Assembly (NCBI GenBank): GCA_029844215.1
Contig: CM056721.1
Coordinates: forward strand, 57,763,815 to 57,827,814
Reading direction: 5' to 3'
Length of the DNA: 64,000 nucleotides
Source: Przewalskia tangutica
Taxonomy: Eukaryota; Streptophyta; Magnoliopsida; Solanales; Solanaceae
Shown here: one piece after another, positions 1 through 9,040 of the stretch
How the letters are laid out: each line of letters begins with the position of its first letter
How positions within the stretch are numbered: the first letter of the stretch is position 1
The notes under the pieces: model-generated
Database searches by the model: none
What the model was told of the DNA's origin: nothing
Seen by the model: the letters and a program-made list of their open reading frames with translations, nothing else
Made by a program: the position numbers and the translations under genes

Positions 1-204
1 CTTAATGCCGAGGGACATGAGCCATTTATGGCAACCATTCCCAATGATGCACTAGTCTTGATTTCCCCCATGAATCCAACTATTGCACCTACTGAGCGTG
101 CAAATGATACTAGGGAGTCACAACAAATTAAGGAGCCTAATCCAACGAATGAAAGTCCAAGTACGAAGATTGGAAGAGTATTTCACTACCCCCCGATTAC
201 TTAA
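1..204 (+). CDS. Unrecognised ORF tail, partial at 5' end
   Basis: An open frame runs from base 1 for 67 codons to a TAA at 202-204. The peptide is polar and rich in Pro, Asn, Thr and Ser, with a segment around codons 29-33 reading NPTIAP and a C-terminus VFHYPPIT. I recognise no domain, and the start lies outside the window. It is not part of the retrotransposon family that fills the rest of the window. The stop is followed by about 160 non-coding bases and then a run of ten A, so it could be the 3' end of a poly(A)-tailed retrocopy or a LINE, or simply the last exon of a gene. Function unknown. Confidence 0.3.
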   Translation, partial: LNAEGHEPFMATIPNDALVLISPMNPTIAPTERANDTRESQQIKEPNPTNESPSTKIGRVFHYPPIT

Positions 205-374
205 ATGAAGATACTATCTTGGAATGTCCCGGATAGATAGCATTTAATTTTCATGTTGAAGTTTATTTTCTTGTTCTTGTTTACGTTGAGGATTGAGAAC
301 CCTCAACGACTGATTGTTGCTTCCTGAGCTTTTCTTTTTAGTAATAATATTTGCATTTACCCGGAAAAAAAAAA
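205..374 (+). other. Non-coding tail with hairpin and A-tract
   Basis: This AT-rich stretch follows the ORF stop. It has an 8-bp inverted repeat, CGTTGAGG at 284-291 and CCTCAACG at 301-308, with a 9-base loop. It ends in an uninterrupted A10 at 365-374, directly where LTR-like sequence begins. The order stop, short trailer, A-tract is what a reverse-transcribed poly(A) RNA leaves behind, but no target duplication can be tested because the left end is outside the window. Confidence 0.4.
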
Positions 375-1343
375 GTTATCATTTTAAATCCAATGAGTGA
401 GGTTTTACAACTTTTTAACATAATTCAAGCCCTTAATATTTCATAACAAGTCACTTAACTTTGGAATCAAGTCAAGGACACAAAAGGAAAATCAAATTCC
501 TTTAAACACACGTGCGTCTACCGACTCCTCTTCAAGATCCAACTCCAAAAAGTGAAGAACACTTAGGTTCCAACACTACCAACTTTCGGCCAAGGGGGTG
601 TATCTAGGCTAGGGGTGTGAAATATTTTCCAACACTTGGTTCACAATCTTCCTAACACCTTAAGGAAGAACACTTAAAAGTTTAAGGATTTTTGGACAAC
701 TTTTGGTCAAGGGGGAGGCCAATTGCCGAGACACTCAAGGGAGGGGAGGGAGGATTTATCAAGACTTGTAATCTCTAAGTGCTGGATGAATAAGTCTTGC
801 AAGCTTAAGGGGTGTTTATAGAGAAATCAAGGGCTAGGATTAAAGCAAGTGTGTGGTCAAGATTGGGCCATGTGTGTGTGGGTCCCACTTATCTATCTAC
901 TACACAAAATATCTTCAAGACTTTGACCAAATGTTTTTGGTCTTTAAAATGCCAAAAACGTGTAGAACATGTCCATCAATTCGTCCAACATGTGCCACCT
1001 AGGGGTGACACATGTCGCCCACCTATTGGTCCAAAATATTTCATCTTCCGAAAAAAATATCCGTAATGCCAAAAATCCGAAAATAAAGTGGGCCTCACAA
1101 ACCGTAAATTCCTCCCGTGGGCCCCACGTGACCAATTCCGGAAAATAAAATTCCATAGTTCTAAATTAATCCCAGAAGTCCAAATACCAAATCTGGGAAT
1201 CCAATTCCCATAACGAACCTTTTTCCTTCACAAGATCCGAAAACTTTTCCGTCGAAAAATCACATCTTACTTCCTTTCCAATTTATGTCGTATTCTCGTA
1301 CGTACGTCCTCATATACATACTCTGGAACTACGGGGTGTAATA
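375..1343 (-). repeat. Truncated minus-strand LTR fragment
   Basis: On the minus strand this is the 5' part of a TGTTACACC-type LTR, starting at 1343 (one C to T change in the terminal TGTTA) and running left until it breaks off at the A-tract. It resembles the start of the LTRs of elements B, D and G. The TATA box has become TATAAACA (813-820 reversed). Near position 518 the copy jumps from the 'acgtctaccg' motif to the segment around 'aactccaaaaagtgaag', skipping several hundred bases present in intact LTRs. Its right end abuts RNase H coding sequence of element H, so it was inserted there; the rest of its element is missing. Confidence 0.7.
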
Positions 1344-2981
1344 ATTATGATGTCGATATCCTGTACCACCCAGGGAAGGCCAATGTTGTGGCAGATGCCC
1401 TTAGTCGTAGGTCGATGGGGAGTCTATCAGATGTGCAGCCAGAGAGGAGGGGCATGGTCCGCGAGTTACATCAGCTAGCGAGCCTTGGAGTCCGACTGAT
1501 TGGTTCTGATAGCAGTGGGGTTCGGGTTCGAGAGGTTGCCGAGTCTTCCATCGTCGAGGAGGTGAAGAGGCAATAGTTTGAGGATCCGATTTTGACACGG
1601 TATCGTGATACGACTCTTCGCAGGAGAAGGTCCTTTGAGGTAGCACCATGGGTGCTAAGGTTTAAGGGCAGTGTGTGTTCCGGATATTGCGATTTCCGGC
1701 AAAGAGTTCTAGGGAAGCACACAGCGGCGTTTCATCCATCCGGGTCGACAAAGATGTACCACGACCTCGACCGTGTATTGGTGGGATGGCACAAGAGGAC
1801 GTTGCGAGTTTGTTGCTCGCCCGCGTGTTGTCGCAGTAAGGTAGAGCACCAGAGGCCTGGTGGGTTGTTGTAGACGATAGAGATTCCGACCTGGAAGTGG
1901 GAGGTGATCAACATGGACTTTATCACAGGGTTACCTCGCACTCAGAGGAAGCATGATTATATCTGGGTTATCGTCAACAGGCTGACGAAATCGGCCCACT
2001 TTCTTCCGCCAGACGACTTTTTCGGCCGAGGATTATGCCGACTTTACATCCAGAGATCGTGAGACCGCATGGGTCCCTATTTCTATCATATCGCATGCAG
2101 GAGCCCGCTTATGGCTAACTTCCGGAGGTCTTTCCGTAAGGATTAGGGACGCAGTGAGCCTCGATCGCATTCCATCCTCGCATGCACGGACAGCAGAGCG
2201 TACTATCCGCACTCTTGAGGATATGTCACGAGCTGTGTTATTGATTTCGTGGTAGTGAGAGGATCATTTGCCGCTAGTAGAGTTTGCGTATAATAACGGC
2301 TACCATTCTAGTATCCGGATGGCGCCATGAGGCCTTATATGAGGAAGTGCAGTCACCGATAGGCTGGTTTGATGTGGCGAGGTTCGATTGGTTGGGCGGA
2401 CTTGATACAAGAAAGCGATGGATAAGGTGAAGCTTATCCAGAGCGGTTATCGACAGCCGAGTCGATGTAAGTCGACGCAGATCATCGTCGCCGCATCCAA
2501 GTTTGAGGTTGATGATTGGGTTTTCCTGAAGGTGTCACCCATGAAGGGTGTGATGAGGTTTGGGAAGAAAGGGAAGCTCAGCCCAAGGTACATTGGTCCT
2601 TATCCGATTGTCCGCAGGGTAGGCAAGGTTGCCTATGAGTTGGATCTGCCGTCCGATCTGGAGGCAGTGCATCCGGTTTTTTATGTTTCTATGCTGAGGA
2701 GATGTATCGGAGATCCATCTAGAGTGCACCCGATTGACGATGTCCAGGTGACCGAGGGGTTATCATATGAGGAGATTCCCATAGCGATACTCGATCGTCA
2801 GGTTAGGCGACTACGGACAAAGGATGTGGTTTCCGTCAAGGTCTTATGGCGGAACGAGAATAGAGAGGAGATGACGTGGGAAGCAGAGGAGGACATGAGG
2901 CAGAAGTATCCTCACTTATTCCCCACACCTCCAGGTAACTCACTTTCCTACTTGCTGGTTTTAATTATCATATATGCTTAA
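1344..2981 (+). pseudogene. pol: H pol remnant: RNase H end, integrase, chromodomain
   Basis: The first codons encode the RNase H C-terminus with the hallmark YHPGKANVVADALSRR. The degraded integrase zinc-binding region follows (HPSGSTKMYHDL near 1735-1770), then the core start MDFITGLPRT near 1912, whose D is the first catalytic Asp. From about 2030 the core is short and frame-shifted. A clean frame resumes at 2418-2981 (187 codons): the GPY/F module has YIGPYPI at residues 58-64, and the chromodomain lies at about residues 116-168, with VKVLWRN and MTWE. Several stops and frame changes make it non-functional as written, although some may be sequence error (see findings). Confidence 0.85.
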
Positions 2982-3059
2982 GTGTTGTATTGTGGCCATG
3001 TGTGGCATTTGCAAATTGTTTAAATTATGAGAAACTATATCGTTATCTTTGTGAGAAGG

Positions 3060-3094
3060 AACATTCGGGACGAATGTTTCTAAGGGGGGGAGAA
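3060..3094 (+). other. H pre-PPT hairpin and polypurine tract
   Basis: AACATTCG (3060-3067) and CGAATGTT (3071-3078) form a perfect 8-bp stem around a GGA loop. The purine-rich tract TAAGGGGGGGAGAA (3081-3094), which primes plus-strand DNA synthesis, follows and abuts the LTR start at 3095. Confidence 0.85.
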
Positions 3095-5124
3095 TGTTAT
3101 ACCCCGTATTTCCATAGTATGTATGTGAGGACGTACGTACAAATGTATAAGCCCTAATTAGGTTAAGTATGAAATTGTGAACTTCCAACGGAAAAGATTT
3201 TGAACCTTGTGAAGGAAATTATACGTTTTTAATATTTTAACCAATTACGGCTTTTTCCGAGAGATGAAATATTTTAGACAAATAGGAGGGCGACATGTGT
3301 CACCCTTAGGTGGCATGTTTGGACGAAAATTGTGGGCAAGTGGCCAAGTCAAATAGTCAAGTCTTGGAAGATATTTTGTGGGCAAGTGGGAGGGAGCCTT
3401 GGCACGTTTTTTTCATGAAAAAGGCCATAAACATTTGGTCAAAGTCTTGCAAGATATTTGTGGAGTAGATAGATAAGTGGGACCCACACAACACTTGTCC
3501 AAATCTCCACCATACACATGTTTTAATCTTGGCCATTGAAGGTCATATAAATACCCCCCTTAAGTGCAAGACTCTTCATCCACTTAACAATTTCCAAGTC
3601 ACAAAAATCCTTCCCCCTAAGTTGCAAGTTCTCGTCCAAAAACTCTCTCCCCCTTTTAGTGGTTCTCGTCCGAAACAGCCCCCCCCCCCTTGGTAGAAAA
3701 ATTGTCTTCAAGTATTGTTACTATTCCAAAATACCTTAGCCTAAATCCCTTGTAGTATTCCCAAGTTACCTCTATACTAAGAGCCCGGAAATACTACTTT
3801 ATATCCTTTAGTCACAAAACGAAACCCTAGAAAAATCTTCATAGTTGGTTGAAGTATTAAGTAGAAGTTGTTTAGAAACTTCTAAGGGTTTCTTGGAGCT
3901 ATCAGAGCGTGCAGAATAGGAGCTAAACGTTGTTCAGGATCGACTTTAATCTTGGATAATTTTGGGCTTATCGAGGTAATAATATTTGTCCTTCTATTGT
4001 AATTGGAGATTACATACTGTAGTAGTATAAAATGAGTATAAGATTTATAGAAGGATGTTATAAAGAAGAGAATTGAACTGTACTTACATTGGGCTGTATT
4101 TATAGTAGACTTGTGTAGTTTTACGGGTAGGGAAATGTTGCCCAATTTTCCGTAGAATAAAGAACCTTCTGCTTAGAATATTCTACAGAGTAGTCTAGAC
4201 GTTGATAGACGTATTTGACTGATATAGGTCGATACTCTGCGCGCGACAAATTCGACTTGGCAGGTGGATTTAGCCGAGGAGGTATGTGATTCTTCCTATC
4301 CTCTTGAGCATGATACTTTTGAAATATATATAGTACGGTAGACGTACATGTGTTAACTAAACTTGGTTTTACTTTGATGTCTTTTGACTTGAGTTTTATG
4401 AATCATTTTTGAAAGAAAAGTAATACTTGGCTTTAAAAGCTTAAGAGTTATACTAGCTTTATGGGAAGTTAGGTATAACGACTTAAGAAAGATAAAAGGA
4501 ACGGTTTACTTATTTGTTTATGAAAGTCTTGTATTGATTTCTGGAAAGTGTAGTAGGATGGTTTGATAAGTAAACATGTTATGATGCTACGTATGTTAGT
4601 GTCTTGTGATGTTTGTGTAAGGGGGTTATTCTTGTTGTGCTTACGTTGTTAAACGATAAGCCCGTTGTACTGCTATTATATCACATACCCCCCTGACTTG
4701 TTATGATGTCGAGGACTTGCCACCCTCGATGCGAGGAATACCTTATGCGGGTCCATGTGACCTATGCGGAGTCGGGAGTTCCGAGATTGATCACTCCGTG
4801 TGTTACGCCAATGCGAGGAATACCTCACGCGTCCATAGGACTACGCGACTTCGGGTCCAGGATGATGTCGCGGGTTAGCTACCCCGACGCGGAATACCTC
4901 ATGCGGGCCTATGTGGCCTATGCGGACTGCGGGAGTTCCAGGATTAGGCACGCATAATGATACTATGGGCGAATGGCCTTGCTTCGATCATTAGCGGCCA
5001 AGAAAAGACCAGTTATGTTATATCTATTTTGCTCTTGGTTATGCTGTGGCACTATGTGCGGTTACATTGGTTGTTTCGTACATATTTGTAAAAAATTGGT
5101 TTTAAAATGATATGATTTCATTTA
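3095..5124 (+). repeat. H 3' LTR, left segment
   Basis: Begins TGTTATACCCCGTA right after the polypurine tract and continues to the insertion point of element A at 5124. A plant TATA box TATAAATA lies at 3546-3553, about 450 bases into the LTR. Positions 4703-4957 hold about three diverged copies of an 80-base unit built on 'gatgcgaggaatacctc'. The LTR belongs to the same subfamily as element A and the solo LTR. Without A its length would be about 2.46 kb. Confidence 0.85.
5120..5124. repeat. TSD ATTTA of element A (left copy)
   Basis: ATTTA directly precedes element A; the same five bases follow it at 11592-11596. Removing A and one copy restores the LTR text 'gatttcatttaagtac' seen in uninterrupted LTRs, for example 11137-11152. 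Confidence 0.92.
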
Positions 5125-5610
5125 TGTTATACCCCGTAGTTCCAGAGTATGTATGTGAGGACGTACGTACAATTGTGTAAGCCCTAATTAGGTTAAGGAC
5201 GAAATTGTGAACTTTCAACGGAAAAGATTCCGAACCTTGTGAAGGAAATTTTACGCTTTTAATATTTTAACCGATTACGGATTTTTCCGAGAGATGAAAT
5301 ATTTTGGACCTATAGGAGGGCGACATGTGGCACCCTTTGGTGGCATGTGGGACGAAACAAGTGGGCAAGTGGCCAAGTCAAGAAGTCAAGTCTTGGAAGA
5401 TATTTTTTTGTGGTGCAAGTGGAGGGGGTTGGACGTTTTTTTGGGTGCAAGTGGCTAGCCACATGTCTCTTTGTTGTGGGGGACATATGTCCCAAAGTTG
5501 TGGTGGACATATGTCCCAATGTTGTGGTGGACACTTGGTGGAAGACTCCACTCACACAAGCTACCTAATCTACACCCTCCACTTGCTTGAATCTTGGCCC
5601 TTGATTGTTC

Positions 5611-5618
5611 TATAAATA
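5611..5618 (+). promoter_or_regulatory. TATA box of A 5' LTR
   Basis: TATAAATA followed by CCCCCC, 486 bases into the LTR, with a 'cttcttcatccac' start-like region about 25-35 bases downstream. The match is canonical for plant Pol II promoters and is the best conserved promoter-like element in all LTRs. A weaker alternative is the 'gtatatatacatg' motif about 150 bases before the LTR end. Confidence 0.65.
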
Positions 5619-6788
5619 CCCCCCTCAAGTGCAAGACTTCTTCATCCACTTAAACAAATTCCAAGTCTCCAAAATCCTTCCCCCTTTGTTGTAGTATCTC
5701 GTCCAAAACTCCCTCCCCCTTGAGAAGTCTCTCTAAACACCCCCTTGGTAGAAATTGTCTTCTAGTATTGTTGCTATCCCAAATACCTTAGCCTAAATCC
5801 CTTGTTGTATTCCAAAGTTACCTCTATACTAAAAGCCCGAAAATACTACTTTATATCCTTTAGTTGCAAAACGAAACCCTAGGAAAATCTTCATACTTGG
5901 TTGAAGTATTAAGTAGAAGTTGTTTAGAAACTTCTAAGGGTTTCTTAGAGCTATCGGAGCGTGCAGAATATGAGCTAAACGTTGTTCAGGATCGACATTT
6001 AATCTTGGATAATTTTGGGCTTATCGAGGTAATAATCTTTGTCCTTCTATTGTAATTGGAGATTACATACTGTAGTAGTATAGAAATGAGTATAAGATAT
6101 ATAGAAGGATGGTATAAAAGAAGAGAATTGAACTGTACTTACATTGAATGTATTTACGAGACTTGTGTAGTTTAACGGTAGGGAAGTCGCCCAATTTTCC
6201 GTAGAATAGAGAACCTTCTGCTTAGAATATTCTACAGAGTAGTCTAGACGTTGATAGACGTATTTGACTATTATAGGTTGATACTCTGCGCGCGACATAT
6301 TCGACTTGGCAGGTGGATTGAGCCGAGGAGGTATGTGATTCTTCCTATCCTCTTGAGCATGATACTTTTGAAATATATATAGTACGGTAGACGTACATGT
6401 GTTAACTAAACTTGGTTTTACTTTGATGTCTTTTGACTTGAGTTTTAAATGATAAGAATCTTGGAAATATTTCAAAAGAGTTATGAATCATTTTTGAAAG
6501 AAAAGTAATACTTGGTTTTAAAAGCTTAAGAGTTATACTAGCTTTATGGGAAGTTAGGTATAACGACTTAAGAAAGATAAAAGGAACGGTTTACTTATTT
6601 GTTTATGAAAGTCTTGTATTGATTTCTGGAAAGTGTAGTAAGATGGTTGATAAGTAAACATGTTATGATGCTACGTGTGTTAGTATCTTGTGATGTTTGT
6701 GTAAGGGGGTTATTCTTGTTGTCCTTACGTTGTTAAACGATAAGCCTGTTGTATTGCTATTATATCACATACCCCCCTGACTTGTTAT

Positions 6789-7050
6789 GATGCCGAGGAC
6801 TTGCCACCCTCGATGCGAGGAATACCTCATGCGGGTCCATGTGACCTATGCGGAGCTGCGGGAGTTCCAGGATTGATCACTCCGGGTGTGTTACGCCAAT
6901 GCGAGGAATACCTCATGCGGTCCATAGGACTATGCGGACTTCGGGGGTCCAGGATGATGCCACGGGTTAGCTACCCCCGATGCGAGGAATACCTCATGCG
7001 GGCCTATGTGGCCTATGCGGACTGCGGGAGTTCCAAGATTAGGCACGCAT
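6789..7050 (+). repeat. LTR minisatellite, 80-base units (A 5')
   Basis: Three diverged copies each carry GATGCGAGGAATACCTC (or AATGCGAGG), then a 'gcggtccat'/'gcgggcctatg' segment and 'ttccagga'. The first copy has a CCTCG-ATG-CGAGG hairpin. The same array lies at 10717-10975 in the 3' LTR and 37417-37680 in the solo LTR. Confidence 0.8.
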
Positions 7051-7671
7051 AATGATACTATGGGAGAATGTCCTTGCTTCGATCATTAGCGGCCTAGAAA
7101 AGACCAGTTATGTTATATCTATTTTTCTCTTCGTTATGCTGTGGCACTATGTGCGGTTACATTGGTTGTTCGTACATATTTGTAAAATTGGTTTTAAAAA
7201 TGATATGATTTCATTTAAGTACTTTACATTTTCACATACTTGGTACCTGTTGTACTGACCTCCTTCGGGGGGCTGCGTTCATGCCGCAGGTAGAGGTACT
7301 CCTGTTGTTGATCCCCGCTCCTAGGATCATCGTTTCTGCTTTTGGGAAAGCCCCGTTTCTCCGGAGGCTTGTCTTTTGGGTATGATCTCCCTGCCATTGT
7401 AGCTTTATGTACATTCAGGGTATGGCGGGGCCCTGTCCCGCCATAGTTGTTTACATTCCTAGAGGTCTGTAGTCCTGTTGTAAAGTTGGGATGTAACTGT
7501 TCACTTTTGATGTATATATACATGTCGAAAGGCAATCTTTTCTTGGATAAACTGTGTCTTATTTTACATATGTTTCATGTCTTGTTTTTATATTCCGCTG
7601 GTTACTCTGATGTATGTCTACTTGGGTGCCCGGGTAAGGCACGATCACGCCCGGATCGGTCGTGACAAAAG

Positions 7672-7682
7672 TGGTATCGAGC
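7672..7682 (+). other. A primer binding site (initiator tRNA-Met)
   Basis: TGGTATC-GAGC, four bases after the LTR end; the consensus TGGTATCAGAGC has lost one A. This is where the 3' end of initiator tRNA-Met would prime minus-strand synthesis. Confidence 0.85.
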
Positions 7683-7872
7683 GATTAATCCTCTGGAAAG
7701 TGTCTGCATCGATCTAGTAGAGTCTTGATTATCGGTGTGTTGTGCACCACACCAATAATCAGGAGGCTATAGGATATTTAGGATTGGTTTCCATTCTTCT
7801 CACTCTGAGATCGTGCCTTAGAGCTGTGTTATAAGTTGGACCCCTCTAACGTATTTCTTTTCTGTACCAGTT

Positions 7873-8917
7873 ATACCTCCACGCAAGGCAACCCGGGCCC
7901 AGAAGGGCAAGGTAGCCGAGGGAGCTGCTAGTAGGACACCGAGGGTCAAGAGGGCCCAGGCCCAGACTTTACATCTGAGAGATCGTGAGACTGCATGGGG
8001 TCCCTATTTCTATCATATCGCATGCAGGAGCCCGATTCGGCTAACTTCGGAGGTCTTTCGGCGGATTAGGGGACGCAGTGAGCCTCGATCGCATTCCATC
8101 CTCGCATGACGGACATGCAGAGCGTACTATCCAGACTCTTGAGGATATGCTGCGAGCCTGTGTTATTGATTTCAGGGGTAGCTGGGAGGATCATTTGCCA
8201 CTAGTGGAGTTTGCGTTTAATAACAGCTACCACTCCAGTATCCAGATGGCGCCTTATGAGGCCTTATATGGGAGGAAGTGCACGTCGCCGATAGGTTGGT
8301 TTGATGTGGGCGAGGTTCAGTTGGTTGGGCCGGACTTGATACAGCAGGCAGTGGATAAGGTGAAGCTTATCCAGGAGCGGTTACTGACAGCGCAGAGTCG
8401 ACAAAAGTCGTATGCAGATCATCGGCGTCGACATTTGGAGTTTGAGGTTGCTGATTGGGTTTTCCTGAAGGTGTCACCCATGAAGGGTGTGATGAGATTC
8501 GGGAAGAAAGGGAAACTCAGCCCAAGGTACATTGGGCATTATCAGATTGTCCGCAGGGTAGGCAAGGTTGCCTATGAGTTGGATCTGCCGTCCGATCTGG
8601 AGGCAGTGCATCCGATTTTTCATGTTTCTATGCTGAGGAGATGTATCGGAGATCCATCTAGAGTGCACCCGATTGACGATGTCCAGGTGACCGAGGGGTT
8701 ATCGTATGAGGAGAGTCCCATAGCGATACTCGATCGTCAGGTTAGGCGACTACGGACGAAGGATGTGGCTTCCGTCAAGGTCTTATGGCGGAACGAGCAC
8801 AGAGAGGAGATGACGTGGGAAGCAGAGGAGGACTTGAGGCTGAAGTACCCTCACTTATTCCCCACACCTCCGGGTAACTCACTTTCCTGCTTGATTTTAA
8901 TTATCATATATGCTTAA
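7873..8917 (+). pseudogene. pol: A gag-integrase fusion remnant with chromodomain
   Basis: The gag start codon has become ATA (7873-7875); other copies have ATG. About 30 gag codons (PPRKATRAQKGKVAEGAASR) run to about 7965 and then switch directly to integrase core sequence (TTTACATC, region of EIVRLHGVPISIIS). The second catalytic Asp is replaced (ISHAGARF instead of ISDRGAQF) and stops lie at the junction. From 8078 a 279-codon frame is open: AERTIQTLEDML at residues 14-25, NNSYHSSIQMAPYEALYGRKC at 48-68, GPY/F module at about 133-195 with GHY in place of GPY, and chromodomain at about 208-262 (VKVLWRNEH, MTWEAEEDL). The product would have no complete active site; the chromodomain end is well kept. 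Confidence 0.88.
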
Positions 8918-9005
8918 GTGTTGTATTGTGGCCATGTGTGGCATTTGTAAATTGTTTAAGTTATGAGGAACTATGCCGTTATCTGTTTTAATTAAATCTA
9001 GAAGG

Positions 9006-9040
9006 AACATTCGGGACGAATGTTTCTAAGGAGGGGAGAA
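9006..9040 (+). other. A pre-PPT hairpin and polypurine tract
   Basis: Stem AACATTCG (9006-9013) / CGAATGTT (9017-9024) with GGA loop, then AAGGAGGGGAGAA ending at 9040, one base before the 3' LTR. Confidence 0.87.

Larger units (their letters stand above)
5125..7667 (+). repeat. A 5' LTR
   Basis: Starts TGTTATACCCCGTA and ends CGGTCGTGACA immediately before the primer binding site. Order inside: near-palindromic GTACGTAC region, TATA box (5611-5618), CT-rich start of the putative transcript, a long leader, donor-like AGGTATGT at 6329-6336, minisatellite (6789-7050), paired hairpins (7259-7289), and the terminal 'gtaaggcac' block. It matches the partner at 9041-11591 closely along its length. 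Confidence 0.92.

Noticed and set aside
284..308. Hairpin after the first ORF as a bacterial-type terminator
   Set aside because: The window is plant nuclear DNA by content, and no T-run follows the stem.
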